From the NCBI RefSeq assembly GCF_001639065.2, contig NZ_LQXO02000012.1, positions 186,001-250,000 on the forward strand: a stretch of DNA of 64,000 bases, read 5' to 3'. This document shows, in pieces, positions 1 to 9,499 of the stretch. The first letter of the stretch is position 1. Each line of letters starts with the position of its first letter. The notes under the pieces were generated by a model, which saw only the letters and a list, made by a program, of their open reading frames with translations, made no database searches and was not told the DNA's origin. The position numbers and the translations under genes were made by a program. Source of the DNA: Vibrio barjaei (GTDB lineage Bacteria > Pseudomonadota > Gammaproteobacteria > Enterobacterales > Vibrionaceae).

Positions 1-445
1 TAAGGATGTGCTCGTTTTCAACGATATCATCAAAAACCACACCCGGATCGTTCACGATGTTACGAATGATGTGCGTGTATGAACGAGAGTGGATAGTCTC
101 TGAGAATGACCATGTCTCGATCCATGTTTCTAGCTCTGGCAAAGAAACCAATGGAAGTAGTGCAACGTTAGGACTACGGCCTTGGATAGAATCAAGTAGA
201 GTTTGATACTTCAGGTTACTGATGAAAATGTGTTTTTCATGCTCTGGCAATTTGTTGTAGTCAATGCGATCGCTTGATACATCGACTTCTTCTGGACGCC
301 AGAAGAAGGAAAGCTGCTTCTCAATCAGCTTTTCAAAAATCTCAAATTTCTGTTGGTCATAACGCGCAACGTTCACTGGTTGACCTAGGAACATTGGTTC
401 TTTTAATGCGTTATTCTTTGTTTGGGTAAAAGTACTGTAAGCCAT
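1..445 (-). CDS. nrdB: Ribonucleotide reductase class Ia, beta subunit (partial)
   Basis: This is the N-terminal part of the small (R2) subunit, which houses the di-iron centre and tyrosyl radical needed by NrdA to reduce ribonucleoside diphosphates. The start codon is at 445 and the protein begins [11 protein letters not shown]. About 148 residues are present and the rest lies off the left edge. The segment [20 protein letters not shown] contains the Glu and His iron ligands typical of R2. It follows nrdA by 74 bp on the same strand, the usual nrdAB order, and the gap holds an imperfect stem-loop. Identification is firm; the missing C-terminus is only a window effect. Confidence 0.95.
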   Translation of the reverse strand, partial: MAYSTFTQTKNNALKEPMFLGQPVNVARYDQQKFEIFEKLIEKQLSFFWRPEEVDVSSDRIDYNKLPEHEKHIFISNLKYQTLLDSIQGRSPNVALLPLVSLPELETWIETWSFSETIHSRSYTHIIRNIVNDPGVVFDDIVENEHIL

Positions 446-465
446 TGTGCTGCAATCCTTTTTAA

Positions 466-488
466 GCCCCTCCGTTTAAGGGAAGGGC
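466..488 (-). other. Stem-loop in the nrdA-nrdB gap
   Basis: An imperfect inverted repeat (GCCCCTCC, six-base loop, GGGAAGGGC) sits between the nrdA stop and the nrdB start. No long T-run follows on the transcribed strand. It is better read as an mRNA-stabilising or attenuating hairpin than as a full terminator. This is inference from base pairing only. Confidence 0.4.
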
Positions 489-519
489 GAGAAAATCTTA
501 ACTTGTTTACTGCGAGATA

Positions 520-2811
520 TTAAATCTTACAGCCACCGCCTGCGCAATCGTCATCTTGCTCGACTACTACTACAGATTTGTCGCTTTGGTCGTCTTTCGC
601 ACCGTCGCGAGTGTTATGGTAGTAAAGTGTCTTCACGCCATATTTATACGCAGTAAGCAGGTCTTGAAGCAATTTCTTCATCGGCACTTTGCCGCTTTCG
701 TAAACGCTTGGGTCATAGTTAGTGTTTGCTGAGATCGCTTGGTCAACGAATTTCTGCATGATACCGACTAGATGCAGGTAACCGTTATTGTTGCCGATGT
801 TCCAAAGTAGTTCGTAGTTCTCTTTTAGATTAGCGAAGTCTGGAACAACCTGCTTCAGAATACCGTCTTTTGATGCTTTCACTGAAACGTAACCGCGAGG
901 TGGTTCAATCCCGTTAGTCGCGTTAGAAATCTGAGAAGAAGTCTCAGATGGCATTAGCGCCGTCAGTGTTGAGTTACGTAGACCAAATTCCATGATTTCA
1001 GAACGTAGTGCATCCCAATCATAGTGCAGTGGCTCGTCACACACTAAATCGACATCATTCTTGTAAGTGTCGATAGGTAATAGGCCTTTCGCATAGTTCG
1101 TCTCATGGAACGATGGGCAACGACCTTGCTCTTTCGCCAGTTCAACAGACGCCTTTAGCAGGTGGTACTGAATCGCTTCAAACGTACGGTGAGTAAGGTT
1201 ATTTGCAGAACCGTCAGAGTACTTAACACCATTTTTCGCAAGGTAGTAGGCGTAGTTAATGACACCGACACCCAGCGTACGACGATTCATCGTAGACTTA
1301 TAAGCGGCTGGTAGTGGATAGTCTTGATAATCAAGTAGAGCATCAAGAGCACGAACCACTAGGTCCGATAGATCTTTTAGGTCATCGAGCTCGTTGATAG
1401 CACCAAGGTTAAATGCCGAAAGTGTACATAGAGCGATTTCACCTGAGTCGTCTTCTACGTTTGACAATGGCTTAGTTGGCAGTGCGATTTCTAAACATAG
1501 GTTAGATTGGCGAACTGGCGCAACTTTCGAATCGAATGGGCTGTGCGTATTACAATGGTCTACGTTTTGAATGTAGATACGACCTGTAGAAGCACGCTCT
1601 TGCATCAGTAGAGAGAATAGCTCTACCGCTTTAACGGTTTCTTTCTTAATTGATGGATCGTTTTCGTACTTAACGTATAGACGCTCAAACTCATCTTGAT
1701 CTTCAAAGAACGCGTCATAGAGACCTGGTACGTCTGAAGGCGAGAATAGAGTGATGTTGCCACCTTGAACTAGGCGAGCATACATGAGTTTGTTCAGCTG
1801 AACGCCGTAATCCATGTGACGTACACGGTTTTCTTCTACACCACGGTTGTTCTTAAGAACAAGTAGTGATTGTACTTCGCCATGCCACATAGGGTAGAAC
1901 ACAGTTGCTGCGCCACCACGAACACCACCTTGCGAGCAGCATTTTACCGCTGTTTGGAAGTACTTGTAGAATGGGATACAACCGGTATGGAAGGCTTCGC
2001 CTCCACGGATTTCAGAACCCAGCGCGCGAATACGACCGGCATTGATGCCGATACCAGCACGTTGCGAAACGTAACGGACAATTGAGCTTGCCGTTGCGTT
2101 AATAGAGTCTAGGCTATCGCCACATTCAATCAGTACGCACGAGCTAAATTGGCGCGTAGGAGTACGAACACCGGACATAATGGGTGTTGGTAGAGAAATC
2201 TTGAATGTCGACGTTGCATCATAAAAGCGCTTGATATAGTCAAGGCGAGTCGCCTTTGGATACTTAGCGAATAGGCAAGCCGCTACTAGTATGTAGAGGA
2301 ACTGTGCACTTTCGTAAATCTGACCAGAAACACGGTTTTGAACGAAGTACTTACCTTCAAGCTGTTTAACGGCAGCGTATGAGAAGTCGTGATCTCGAGT
2401 GTGGTCGATATAGCTATCCAACTCATCTAATTCAGACTTAGTGTAATCTTCCAATAGATGTGCGTCGTACTTGCCCATCTCTACCATTTTAGAAACATGG
2501 TCAAATAGCGCTGGAGGCTCATATTGGCCATACGCCTTTTTACGCAGGTGGAAGATAGCTAAGCGCGCAGCAAGATATTGATAGTCAGGCGCGTCTTCTG
2601 AAATCAAATCTGCAGCAGACTTGATGATAGTTTCGTGGATATCTGACGTAGTAATACCATCATAAAACTGGATGTGAGCCTTGAGTTCTACCTGAGATAC
2701 AGAAACGTTGTTAAGCCCTTCTGCAGCCCATGCGATGACGCGATGGATTTTTTCGAGATCGATACTTTCTTTGCGGCCATTACGCTTAGTAACGGTAAGT
2801 TGTTGGTTCAT
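520..2811 (-). CDS. nrdA: Ribonucleoside-diphosphate reductase class Ia, alpha subunit
   Basis: This is the large catalytic (R1) subunit, which makes deoxyribonucleotides from NDPs using the radical stored in NrdB. The 763-residue length matches the family (about 760). An ATP-cone regulatory domain occupies roughly residues 5-95. The active-site region includes FSSCVLIECGD and NLCLEIALP (the Asn-Cys-Glu triad). The C-terminal tail ends in CAGGGCKI, carrying the shuttle cysteine pair. It lies upstream of nrdB and downstream of ubiG, as in enterobacteria. Its 488-bp upstream region has a DnaA box and NrdR-box-like sequences, consistent with replication-coupled control. Confidence 0.98.
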   Translation of the reverse strand: MNQQLTVTKRNGRKESIDLEKIHRVIAWAAEGLNNVSVSQVELKAHIQFYDGITTSDIHETIIKSAADLISEDAPDYQYLAARLAIFHLRKKAYGQYEPPALFDHVSKMVEMGKYDAHLLEDYTKSELDELDSYIDHTRDHDFSYAAVKQLEGKYFVQNRVSGQIYESAQFLYILVAACLFAKYPKATRLDYIKRFYDATSTFKISLPTPIMSGVRTPTRQFSSCVLIECGDSLDSINATASSIVRYVSQRAGIGINAGRIRALGSEIRGGEAFHTGCIPFYKYFQTAVKCCSQGGVRGGAATVFYPMWHGEVQSLLVLKNNRGVEENRVRHMDYGVQLNKLMYARLVQGGNITLFSPSDVPGLYDAFFEDQDEFERLYVKYENDPSIKKETVKAVELFSLLMQERASTGRIYIQNVDHCNTHSPFDSKVAPVRQSNLCLEIALPTKPLSNVEDDSGEIALCTLSAFNLGAINELDDLKDLSDLVVRALDALLDYQDYPLPAAYKSTMNRRTLGVGVINYAYYLAKNGVKYSDGSANNLTHRTFEAIQYHLLKASVELAKEQGRCPSFHETNYAKGLLPIDTYKNDVDLVCDEPLHYDWDALRSEIMEFGLRNSTLTALMPSETSSQISNATNGIEPPRGYVSVKASKDGILKQVVPDFANLKENYELLWNIGNNNGYLHLVGIMQKFVDQAISANTNYDPSVYESGKVPMKKLLQDLLTAYKYGVKTLYYHNTRDGAKDDQSDKSVVVVEQDDDCAGGGCKI

Positions 2812-2897
2812 TCTGAGGTGTTCCCTAACAAAACAATATGAAGCTTCACTTTTATGAAATTTTGTTGAGTCTTAGCGATAGCTTCGTGATCAATGTC

Positions 2898-2935
2898 ACC
2901 CTATATGTTTCGGCTTCCAACACAAGATATAGGGG
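2898..2935. promoter_or_regulatory. NrdR-box-like pair upstream of nrdA
   Basis: The 16-mer at 2920-2935 (ACACAAGATATAGGGG) fits the NrdR consensus acaCwAtATaTwGtgt well in its left half and core. A second, weaker match lies on the opposite strand at 2898-2913, with the shared core ATATAG. The centres are 22 bp apart, about two helical turns, as expected for paired NrdR sites. They lie about 85-125 bp upstream of the nrdA start. NrdR represses nrd operons in most bacteria; binding here is inferred. Confidence 0.5.
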
Positions 2936-3004
2936 TCATCTTAACTACGAGTTACAAGATAGTGCTATAACGGGAGATTTTCAAGTTTGAGAAATTGAAT
3001 GTCT

Positions 3005-3013
3005 TGTGGATAA
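3005..3013 (-). promoter_or_regulatory. DnaA box upstream of nrdA
   Basis: TGTGGATAA is the exact reverse complement of TTATCCACA, the high-affinity DnaA box. It lies about 195 bp upstream of nrdA. In E. coli nrdAB is directly regulated by DnaA through boxes in its promoter, so this site probably ties dNTP supply to replication initiation. A looser match (TGTGAAAAT) occurs at 3236-3244. Confidence 0.6.
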
Positions 3014-3255
3014 CTAGGGGAAAGAAAATTTTCAGTTAGTAGATACTTACCATTGAAGATAGACCCGACTTAGTAGTGAAATTTACGTGCTAGCAGATTG
3101 GTTTTCTTTTAAACAAAGACGAAAAAAAATTCCTTGATCTTTGCCAATTTTTGGTTGTTATTCTTTAGCTCAATAAAACTGCGATATCGGCACACAAAAT
3201 CGGCGAAAGTGTCTTGTTTTTGTAAATGATTTGTGTGTGAAAATTAACGAAGCTG

Positions 3256-3285
3256 AGTGCCAATCAACCGAAGGAAATTGGCACT
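3256..3285 (-). terminator. Inverted repeat downstream of ubiG
   Basis: Perfect 9-bp arms (AGTGCCAAT at 3256-3264 and ATTGGCACT at 3277-3285) flank a 12-base loop just past the ubiG stop. The sequence that follows on the minus strand is only moderately T-rich. It may be a weak terminator separating ubiG from the nrdA promoter. Confidence 0.45.
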
Positions 3286-3299
3286 AGATATAGACGAAC

Positions 3300-4010
3300 T
3301 TAAAGCGACTTTTCGGTGAACACGATGTAGTTCACGTCGACACGACTACCTAGTTTATAGGTATCGGTTAATGGATTATACAGAAGCCCCGTAATCCCTT
3401 TTTCAGTAAGATCAGTTTTATCGATCATCTTGATAAGTTCTGAAGGTTTGATGAATTTGTCATGTGAGTGTGTGCCATCTGGAACTATTTTAAGCAACTT
3501 CTCGGCACCAACGATGGCGAATAAGTAAGACTGCAAGTTGCGGTTAAGGGTGGAGAAGAACACTTGACCACCAGGCTTCACCAGTTTTGAACATGATGCA
3601 ATTACTGATGCTGGATCTGGCACGTGTTCTAGCATTTCCATACATGTTACGACATCGTATTTGCCTGCGTTTTCAGCAGCGTGTTGTTCCACTGTACTTT
3701 GTACATAGGTCAGTTTGGTGCCTGTTTCTAATGCATGCAGTCTGGCGACTTCAAGCGGCTCCTTACCCATGTCTAGCCCTGTAACCTCAGCACCTTGTTT
3801 CGCCATGCTTTCTGCAAGGATACCGCCACCACAACCTACATCAAGAACGGTTTTACCAAACAAGCCATTGGCCTTTTCTAAGACGTAGTTGAGTCTGAGA
3901 GGGTTGATTTGATGCAGTGGTTTGAACTCACCTTCAAGATCCCACCAGCGACTTGCCATCTCTTCAAATTTCTTAATTTCGTTGAGGTCTACGTTTTGTT
4001 GCTTATCCAT
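3300..4010 (-). CDS. ubiG: Ubiquinone biosynthesis O-methyltransferase
   Basis: This SAM-dependent enzyme carries out both O-methylations of the ubiquinone head group. Motif [10 protein letters not shown], lies near residue 65, and the UbiG signatures [21 protein letters not shown] and MLEHVPDP are present. I start at the internal Met (MDKQQNVD) at 4010; a longer in-frame start at 4019 would add only MAY. The length (about 236) fits the family (about 240). It is divergent from gyrA, with nrdA downstream, the same arrangement as in E. coli. Confidence 0.97.
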   Translation of the reverse strand: MDKQQNVDLNEIKKFEEMASRWWDLEGEFKPLHQINPLRLNYVLEKANGLFGKTVLDVGCGGGILAESMAKQGAEVTGLDMGKEPLEVARLHALETGTKLTYVQSTVEQHAAENAGKYDVVTCMEMLEHVPDPASVIASCSKLVKPGGQVFFSTLNRNLQSYLFAIVGAEKLLKIVPDGTHSHDKFIKPSELIKMIDKTDLTEKGITGLLYNPLTDTYKLGSRVDVNYIVFTEKSL

Positions 4011-4019
4011 ATATGCCAA

Positions 4020-4322
4020 GAGTTTTGTTCCAAGGTTGCGACGCAGTATACCGCAAATTGGTTTGGGAAATATCTTCTCGTAGGCAGAATCCTCAGAATT
4101 CTTTAGCTAGCACACTATTTATCTGATTGATTGACGGTTTTTTCGCCGATTTTCAGAGTCATAGATTGGAAATGTGCAAATTGTGGACGTTTGAATCGCA
4201 ACCAAGGTCACAACATGATAAAAGCGAAGGGAAAGTGATGCCGAACACAGTATTAATGTGTTATATTTTGTCACCTTATACGTATCGAGTATACGATCAA
4301 AATATAGAGGGATATTGGCTCT
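4020..4322. promoter_or_regulatory. Divergent ubiG/gyrA promoter region
   Basis: This 300-bp gap separates divergent ubiG and gyrA and must hold both promoters. An AT-rich stretch with TTATATTTT lies about 60 bp before gyrA, followed by the alternating TATACGTATCGAGTATACG segment. Short reading frames here are not convincing genes. Confidence 0.5.
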
Positions 4323-6965
4323 ATGAGCGATCTAGCTAAAGAGATCACGCCCGTAAACATTGAAGATGAGCTGAGAGGCTCTTATCTCGACTACGCGATG
4401 TCAGTTATCGTGGGTCGTGCTCTTCCAGATGTGCGTGATGGTCTAAAACCTGTTCACCGCCGCGTTTTGTTCGCGATGAATGTTCTAGGTAATGATTGGA
4501 ATAAACCATATAAAAAGTCTGCCCGTGTGGTCGGCGATGTAATCGGTAAATATCACCCGCACGGTGATAGTGCTGTATACGACACCATCGTTCGTATGGC
4601 GCAACCTTTCTCACTTCGCTACATGTTGGTCGATGGTCAAGGTAACTTCGGCTCGATTGACGGCGACTCTGCGGCGGCAATGCGTTATACCGAAGTCCGC
4701 ATGGCGAAAATCGCTCATGAGTTGCTAGCGGATCTAGACAAAGAGACGGTTGACTACGTTCCTAACTATGATGGAACGGAGCAAATTCCAGCCGTACTAC
4801 CGACAAAAATTCCAAACCTTTTGGTTAATGGTGCGTCAGGTATCGCTGTAGGTATGGCGACAAACATTCCACCACATAACTTAAACGAAGTTATCGATGG
4901 CTGTTTGGCATACATTAAGAACGAAGACATTACTATTGATGAGCTCATGGATTACATCCCGGGCCCAGACTTCCCGACAGCGGCACTGATCAGTGGCCGT
5001 AAAGGCATCATCGATGCTTACAAGACGGGTCGTGGTAAGGTCTACATGCGTTCTAAAGCAGAGATCGAAGAAGACAAGAATGGTAGAGAAACCATCATTG
5101 TTACCGAGATCCCTTATCAAGTTAACAAAGCTCGCCTAATCGAAAAGATTGCAGAGCTTGTTAAAGATAAGAAAGTAGAAGGCATTAGTGCACTACGTGA
5201 TGAGTCTGATAAAGACGGTATGCGCATTGTGATCGAATGTAAGCGTGACGCAGTAGGTGAAGTGGTTCTAAACAACCTGTACTCACAGACTCAGCTGCAA
5301 ACGACATTCGGCATCAACATGGTTGCCCTAAACAATGGTCAGCCACAGCTGTTCAATCTTAAGGACATGCTGAAGTGCTTCGTTGATCACCGCCGTGAGG
5401 TTGTGACTCGTCGTACTATCTTCGAACTTCGTAAAGCAAGAGACCGTGCCCACATTCTAGAAGCGCTATCTCTAGCACTTGCGAACATCGATGAAGTTAT
5501 TGAACTTATCAAGAACGCACCAACACCAGCTGAAGCAAAAGTAGGCCTGGTTTCTCGCGGTTGGGAACTAGGTAGCGTAGCTTCTATGCTAGAGCGTGCT
5601 GGTACTGATGCAGCTCGTCCAGATTGGCTAGAAGATCAATACGGTATTCGTGATGGTCTGTACTACCTAACGGAGCAACAAGCTCAAGCGATTCTTGAAC
5701 TTCGCCTACACCGTTTAACGGGTCTAGAGCACGAGAAGATTCTTGATGAGTACAAAGCACTTCTAGAAGAAATTGCAGAACTGATGCACATTCTTGCAAG
5801 CACAGAGCGCTTGATGGAAGTGATCACCGAAGAACTTGAACTAGTTCAAGCAACATACGGTGATGAGCGTCGTAGTGAAATCACAGCGGCAGTTCACGAC
5901 ATTGATATGGAAGAGCTAATCGCTCGTGAAGACGTAGTAGTCACTTTGTCTCACGAAGGTTATGTGAAGTATCAAATCCTAAGCGACTACGAAGCACAGC
6001 GTCGTGGTGGTAAAGGTAAGAGTGCGACTAAGATGAAGGAAGAGGATTACATCGAGCGTCTGCTTGTTGCAAATACTCACGACAATATCTTGTGCTTCTC
6101 TACGCGCGGTAAGACTTACCGTCTGAAAGTGTATCAATTGCCACTCGCAAGTCGTACTGCTCGTGGTAAGCCTATCGTTAACATTCTTCCACTAGAAGAA
6201 GGTGAGCGTATTACGGCGATTCTTCCTGTAAGTGAATTTAGCTCAGAGAAATTTATCTTTATGGCGACTGGTGACGGTACTGTTAAGAAGACTTCTCTAG
6301 ACCAATTCTCTAACGTTCGTGCAAACGGCCTAATTGCTGTAAACCTACGTGATGATGATTCGCTAATCGGCGTTGATATCACCGATGGTCAAAGTGATAT
6401 CATGCTGTTCTCGAAGCAGGGTAAAGTAGTTCGATTCAGCGAAGATAAAGTACGTGCTATGGGTCGTACTGCGGCAGGTGTCCGTGGTATGAAACTGGCA
6501 GATGAAGACCAAGTGGTGTCGTTGATTGTTCCTTCTAACGAAGGTGACATTCTAACCGTGACACAAAATGGTTACGGTAAGCGTACTGAACTTGAAGAGT
6601 ACCCAACGAAAGGTCGTGCAACACAGGGTGTTGTATCTATCAAAGTTTCTGAGCGAAACGGTCCAGTCGTTGGCGCGATTCAAGTTGAAGAAGGCGACGA
6701 AATGATGATGATCACTGACGCAGGGACGCTAGTTCGTACTCGTGTTGCTGAAGTGAGTCAAGTTGGTCGTAATACTCAAGGTGTTACGCTTATCCGCACC
6801 GCGTCTGACGAATCAGTCGTTGGTTTGCAGCGTATTGATGAAGTCGAAGAGTTAGAGCTGCCAGAGGGCGAAGAAGTTGAAGCAAATGCAGAGACTCAAG
6901 CGCCAGAATCTGGAGATTTAGCGACTGACGACTCAGCAGCTGACGATTCTGCTACTGAAGAGTAA
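4323..6965 (+). CDS. gyrA: DNA gyrase subunit A
   Basis: This is the DNA breakage-reunion subunit of gyrase, which introduces negative supercoils as an A2B2 tetramer with GyrB. The catalytic tyrosine is Tyr122 in AMRYTE. The quinolone-resistance region reads GDSAVYDT with Ser83 and Asp87, the wild-type susceptible residues. The C-terminal beta-pinwheel contains the GyrA box QRRGGKG near residue 560. The acidic tail ([10 protein letters not shown] onwards) is rich in Glu, Asp and Ala. The length of 880 is normal. The start is preceded by AGAGGG, and a strong terminator follows. Confidence 0.99.
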   Translation: MSDLAKEITPVNIEDELRGSYLDYAMSVIVGRALPDVRDGLKPVHRRVLFAMNVLGNDWNKPYKKSARVVGDVIGKYHPHGDSAVYDTIVRMAQPFSLRYMLVDGQGNFGSIDGDSAAAMRYTEVRMAKIAHELLADLDKETVDYVPNYDGTEQIPAVLPTKIPNLLVNGASGIAVGMATNIPPHNLNEVIDGCLAYIKNEDITIDELMDYIPGPDFPTAALISGRKGIIDAYKTGRGKVYMRSKAEIEEDKNGRETIIVTEIPYQVNKARLIEKIAELVKDKKVEGISALRDESDKDGMRIVIECKRDAVGEVVLNNLYSQTQLQTTFGINMVALNNGQPQLFNLKDMLKCFVDHRREVVTRRTIFELRKARDRAHILEALSLALANIDEVIELIKNAPTPAEAKVGLVSRGWELGSVASMLERAGTDAARPDWLEDQYGIRDGLYYLTEQQAQAILELRLHRLTGLEHEKILDEYKALLEEIAELMHILASTERLMEVITEELELVQATYGDERRSEITAAVHDIDMEELIAREDVVVTLSHEGYVKYQILSDYEAQRRGGKGKSATKMKEEDYIERLLVANTHDNILCFSTRGKTYRLKVYQLPLASRTARGKPIVNILPLEEGERITAILPVSEFSSEKFIFMATGDGTVKKTSLDQFSNVRANGLIAVNLRDDDSLIGVDITDGQSDIMLFSKQGKVVRFSEDKVRAMGRTAAGVRGMKLADEDQVVSLIVPSNEGDILTVTQNGYGKRTELEEYPTKGRATQGVVSIKVSERNGPVVGAIQVEEGDEMMMITDAGTLVRTRVAEVSQVGRNTQGVTLIRTASDESVVGLQRIDEVEELELPEGEEVEANAETQAPESGDLATDDSAADDSATEE

Positions 6966-6982
6966 TCAACATTTGTAGTGAA

Positions 6983-7012
6983 AAACCTGTCTCAATGAGA
7001 CAGGTTTTTTTT
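6983..7012 (+). terminator. Rho-independent terminator of gyrA
   Basis: 11-bp perfect arms (AAACCTGTCTC / GAGACAGGTTT) with a 3-base loop are followed by a T-run. It lies between convergent gyrA and the DsbA-family gene and may act in both directions. Confidence 0.9.
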
Positions 7013-7026
7013 CGTCTTTAGAACGA

Positions 7027-7641
7027 TCAGAGTTGCTGTTTGACTAAATCGATTGTTGTGTTGGGATTTTTATAATCAATGGGTAGCTCAACAATGATGT
7101 CATCATGGGCTAAAAATAAAGAAGGAAAGCTGTTACCGCCAATGCTACGAGCAAATTTTATCTCTTCCGAAAGCTGCTGATTGATCTCAGCTGAAAGAAA
7201 GTCATGTCTAAATGCTTCAATATCTAGTTCAACCTGTTTAGCTAAGTCGAAAAGAACTTCTGACTCACTGGGATTCTTTGCTTCAAGATAATACGCCTGC
7301 TGTATAGCACGATACATGTCTTGTTCGGACTGCTGCTTACGTGCAGCAAGCACCGCGCGGCAGGCTGGGTAAGTGGAGCGTTTAGGCGTATTTAAAGTCC
7401 AAAAATCATGATTAAACTCAGTGCCTAAATAACTTTCGATTTTGCGCCAATAAGAGGCGATTTGAGTTTGCATTTCTGATGGCATTGGAACGTCAGAATC
7501 AGGGGCTAAGCCTCCAAGTACGTATTGAATGTCTAGTTGGTCGTCTAGCTGTGTCTCAATCAAATTCCACGTGGGTGCATAGCCCCAGCACCAAGAGCAC
7601 ATCGGGTCATAAACATAATACAGTTTGGCTGGTTTACTCAT
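7027..7641 (-). CDS. DsbA-family thiol-disulfide protein (FrnE/2-hydroxychromene isomerase-like)
   Basis: This is a thioredoxin-fold protein of the DsbA family, about 204 residues. The redox-type motif CSWC lies at residues 15-18 in YDPMCSWCWGYAP, followed by a helical insertion and the cis-Pro region GGNSFPSLFL. No signal peptide is visible, so it is probably cytoplasmic like FrnE-type relatives and not a periplasmic DsbA. I chose the start at 7641 (MSKPAKLYY) because AAGGAT sits just upstream; an in-frame start at 7689 would add 16 unlikely residues. It is convergent with gyrA. The substrate is unknown. Confidence 0.8.
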   Translation of the reverse strand: MSKPAKLYYVYDPMCSWCWGYAPTWNLIETQLDDQLDIQYVLGGLAPDSDVPMPSEMQTQIASYWRKIESYLGTEFNHDFWTLNTPKRSTYPACRAVLAARKQQSEQDMYRAIQQAYYLEAKNPSESEVLFDLAKQVELDIEAFRHDFLSAEINQQLSEEIKFARSIGGNSFPSLFLAHDDIIVELPIDYKNPNTTIDLVKQQL

Positions 7642-7780
7642 AAGATCATCCTTGTCGCTCGCTAACCGACGAGTGCAATTGTTCACCATATCATGAAAAA
7701 TTGACTTATAACCTACATCTGGTACAGAAATATACGAGGTTCATCAATATGCAGATGAGCTTCATTATTCGCCTGTAATG

Positions 7781-8095
7781 CTATTCTACTCGGGTGTTAT
7801 TGAGTGCGTAATTCCAAACACGATAAAAGTAAAATACATAGCCGATCCCTAGTGTCAGTATTGAAATAACAAACCAAAGCAATACATGGCCTAAGTCGCT
7901 AAATAGGTCGATATCGCAGCCCATTCGTCGCTCTCGGCCGGATTCATCAATGACGTAAGTACGATTAATGATGAATTTGGAAAATGAATAAGGGAAGAAA
8001 AACAGCGCGATGCCAAATGTGACAATGCTGAGAATTAACCAAATGAGCAAGTGGCCCAGAATGTCAAAGATAGCGACATCTGCTCGTAATCTCAT
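7781..8095 (-). CDS. Small membrane protein with internal duplication (possibly DUF6693)
   Basis: This 104-residue protein is built from two similar halves. Each has the pattern LGH-(L/V)-L-x-W-x-x-x-SI-(V/L)-T-x-GI, a hydrophobic segment, and an N-x-T ending (FIINRT near residue 45, ALNNTR at the end). Each half carries one hydrophobic segment, so two or more membrane passes are likely. The linker YVIDESGRERRMGCDIDLF is charged. The family name is from memory and no function is known. It lies just downstream of metC, separated by a terminator. Confidence 0.7.
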   Translation of the reverse strand: MRLRADVAIFDILGHLLIWLILSIVTFGIALFFFPYSFSKFIINRTYVIDESGRERRMGCDIDLFSDLGHVLLWFVISILTLGIGYVFYFYRVWNYALNNTRVE

Positions 8096-8114
8096 AAAAG
8101 TACCTTACTTTAAA

Positions 8115-8146
8115 TTAAAAATGGCTTCCATAACTGAAAGCCATTT
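8115..8146 (-). terminator. Terminator of metC
   Basis: 9-bp arms AAATGGCTT / AAGCCATTT span 8119-8146, and the minus-strand reading continues into TTTTTAATTT. It lies directly after the metC stop. Confidence 0.85.
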
Positions 8147-8151
8147 GAGGT

Positions 8152-9357
8152 TTATTGGGTGATAGCTTGTTCTTGTATTGTGGAATTATAGCGCTCAAAG
8201 CCCTGCTTGAGATCGTTAATCAGATCATCAATGCTTTCCAGCCCAATGTGAAGTCTAATTAGCGTCCCTTCAAAATTAGGGTTGGCTACCGTTCGTAATG
8301 AATTGAAGCTACTTGGTTCATTTGCCAACACTAAGCTTTCGAATCCACCCCAAGAATAACCCATACTAAAGTGCTTCATACCGTCCAAAAATGCCGTTGT
8401 TGCTTTGGTATTACTGGTCTTAAGGATAAAGCTAAATAGCCCGTTGCCGCCGGTGAAATCCCGGTGAAAAAATTCACTACCAGGACATGTATCTAGAGCA
8501 GGGTGACGCACATGGTCGACTTCGGCACGCGTTGCTAACCACTTCGCAACTTGCAAACTGTTCTCTGCATGTTGGCGCAGCCGCACATCAAGCGTCCGAA
8601 TGCCGCGAAGTCCTAAGTAGGCATCATCTGGAGAAACACATTGTCCCATCAGATAGCTTTGTTCACGCAATTGATCCCAGTACTTTTCGTGAGTCACTGC
8701 CGTACCTAGCATAACGTCGGAGTGACCAACGATGTATTTAGTAGCTGCTTGAATAGAAACGTCGACCCCGTGCTCAAAAGGTGAGAAATTCACACCAGCT
8801 CCCCAAGTATTATCAAGCATGACGATAATATCGGTTTCGTGTGCGATCTTAGCCATCAAAGGAACGTCTTGAACTTCCATTGTGATTGAGCCAGGTGATT
8901 CCAAAAACAGAATCTTGGTATTGGGTTGAATCAGATCACGAATGCCTTCGCCAATCATCGGATCATAGTAGGTCGTTTCTACCCCCATTTTCTTCATGAT
9001 TGAATCACAAAAATCGCGCGTTGGTTCGTAGCAAGTATCCACCATCAGGATATGATCACCAGTCTCAACAAACGACAAAATGGCGTTAGAAATAGCGGCG
9101 GTACCACATGGATAAAGCGCGCATCCGACACCACCTTCAATTTCAGTCATGGCATCTTGAAAGGCAAAGTGTGTGTTAGTGCCGCGGCGTCCGTAGAACA
9201 GTGTCTTGTTGGCTCGATTGATGGTGGCGTGCTTTTTTTCTGCCACAGTGTCAAAGACAACGGTAGAAGCTCGTTGGACGGGTGGGTTAACTACACCGTT
9301 TGTCCATTTCTTACTACGGCCAGCGGTTACAAATTTGGTGGTCTTGCTTTCTGACAT
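8152..9357 (-). CDS. metC: Cystathionine beta-lyase
   Basis: This PLP enzyme cleaves cystathionine to homocysteine, pyruvate and ammonia in methionine biosynthesis. Its 401 residues match the Cys/Met metabolism PLP family. The PLP-binding lysine is Lys207 in QAATKYIVGHSD. YGRRGTNTH and LYPCGTAAI are the substrate and phosphate-binding regions, and LDNTWGAGVNFSPFEHGVD is characteristic of MetC as opposed to MetB. It is a single gene with its own terminator. I saw no clear tandem AGACGTCT MetJ sites in the short upstream gap. Confidence 0.95.
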   Translation of the reverse strand: MSESKTTKFVTAGRSKKWTNGVVNPPVQRASTVVFDTVAEKKHATINRANKTLFYGRRGTNTHFAFQDAMTEIEGGVGCALYPCGTAAISNAILSFVETGDHILMVDTCYEPTRDFCDSIMKKMGVETTYYDPMIGEGIRDLIQPNTKILFLESPGSITMEVQDVPLMAKIAHETDIIVMLDNTWGAGVNFSPFEHGVDVSIQAATKYIVGHSDVMLGTAVTHEKYWDQLREQSYLMGQCVSPDDAYLGLRGIRTLDVRLRQHAENSLQVAKWLATRAEVDHVRHPALDTCPGSEFFHRDFTGGNGLFSFILKTSNTKATTAFLDGMKHFSMGYSWGGFESLVLANEPSSFNSLRTVANPNFEGTLIRLHIGLESIDDLINDLKQGFERYNSTIQEQAITQ

Positions 9358-9426
9358 TTAGATTCCCTGTCTTAGCCTTGAACTTTCGTGTAGGAAGGCG
9401 AGTTTTTAAAAGAGGATAGACGCAAT

Positions 9427-9465
9427 AAAACACGAAGGCTAAAGAGTTTCAAGTCTTTAGCCTTC
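9427..9465 (-). terminator. Terminator of cardiolipin synthase
   Basis: A perfect 12-bp stem (GAAGGCTAAAGA / TCTTTAGCCTTC, 9434-9445 and 9454-9465) is followed on the minus strand by GTGTTTTATT. It lies between the cls stop and the metC promoter. Confidence 0.85.
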
Positions 9466-9499
9466 ACAAAACGTTGTTGGGTAAGTGTGCAGTCTAAGG

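Noticed and set aside
4127..4339. 70-codon frame overlapping the gyrA start
   Set aside because: It runs through the gyrA promoter and ribosome site and overlaps its first codons in another phase. No protein-like features.
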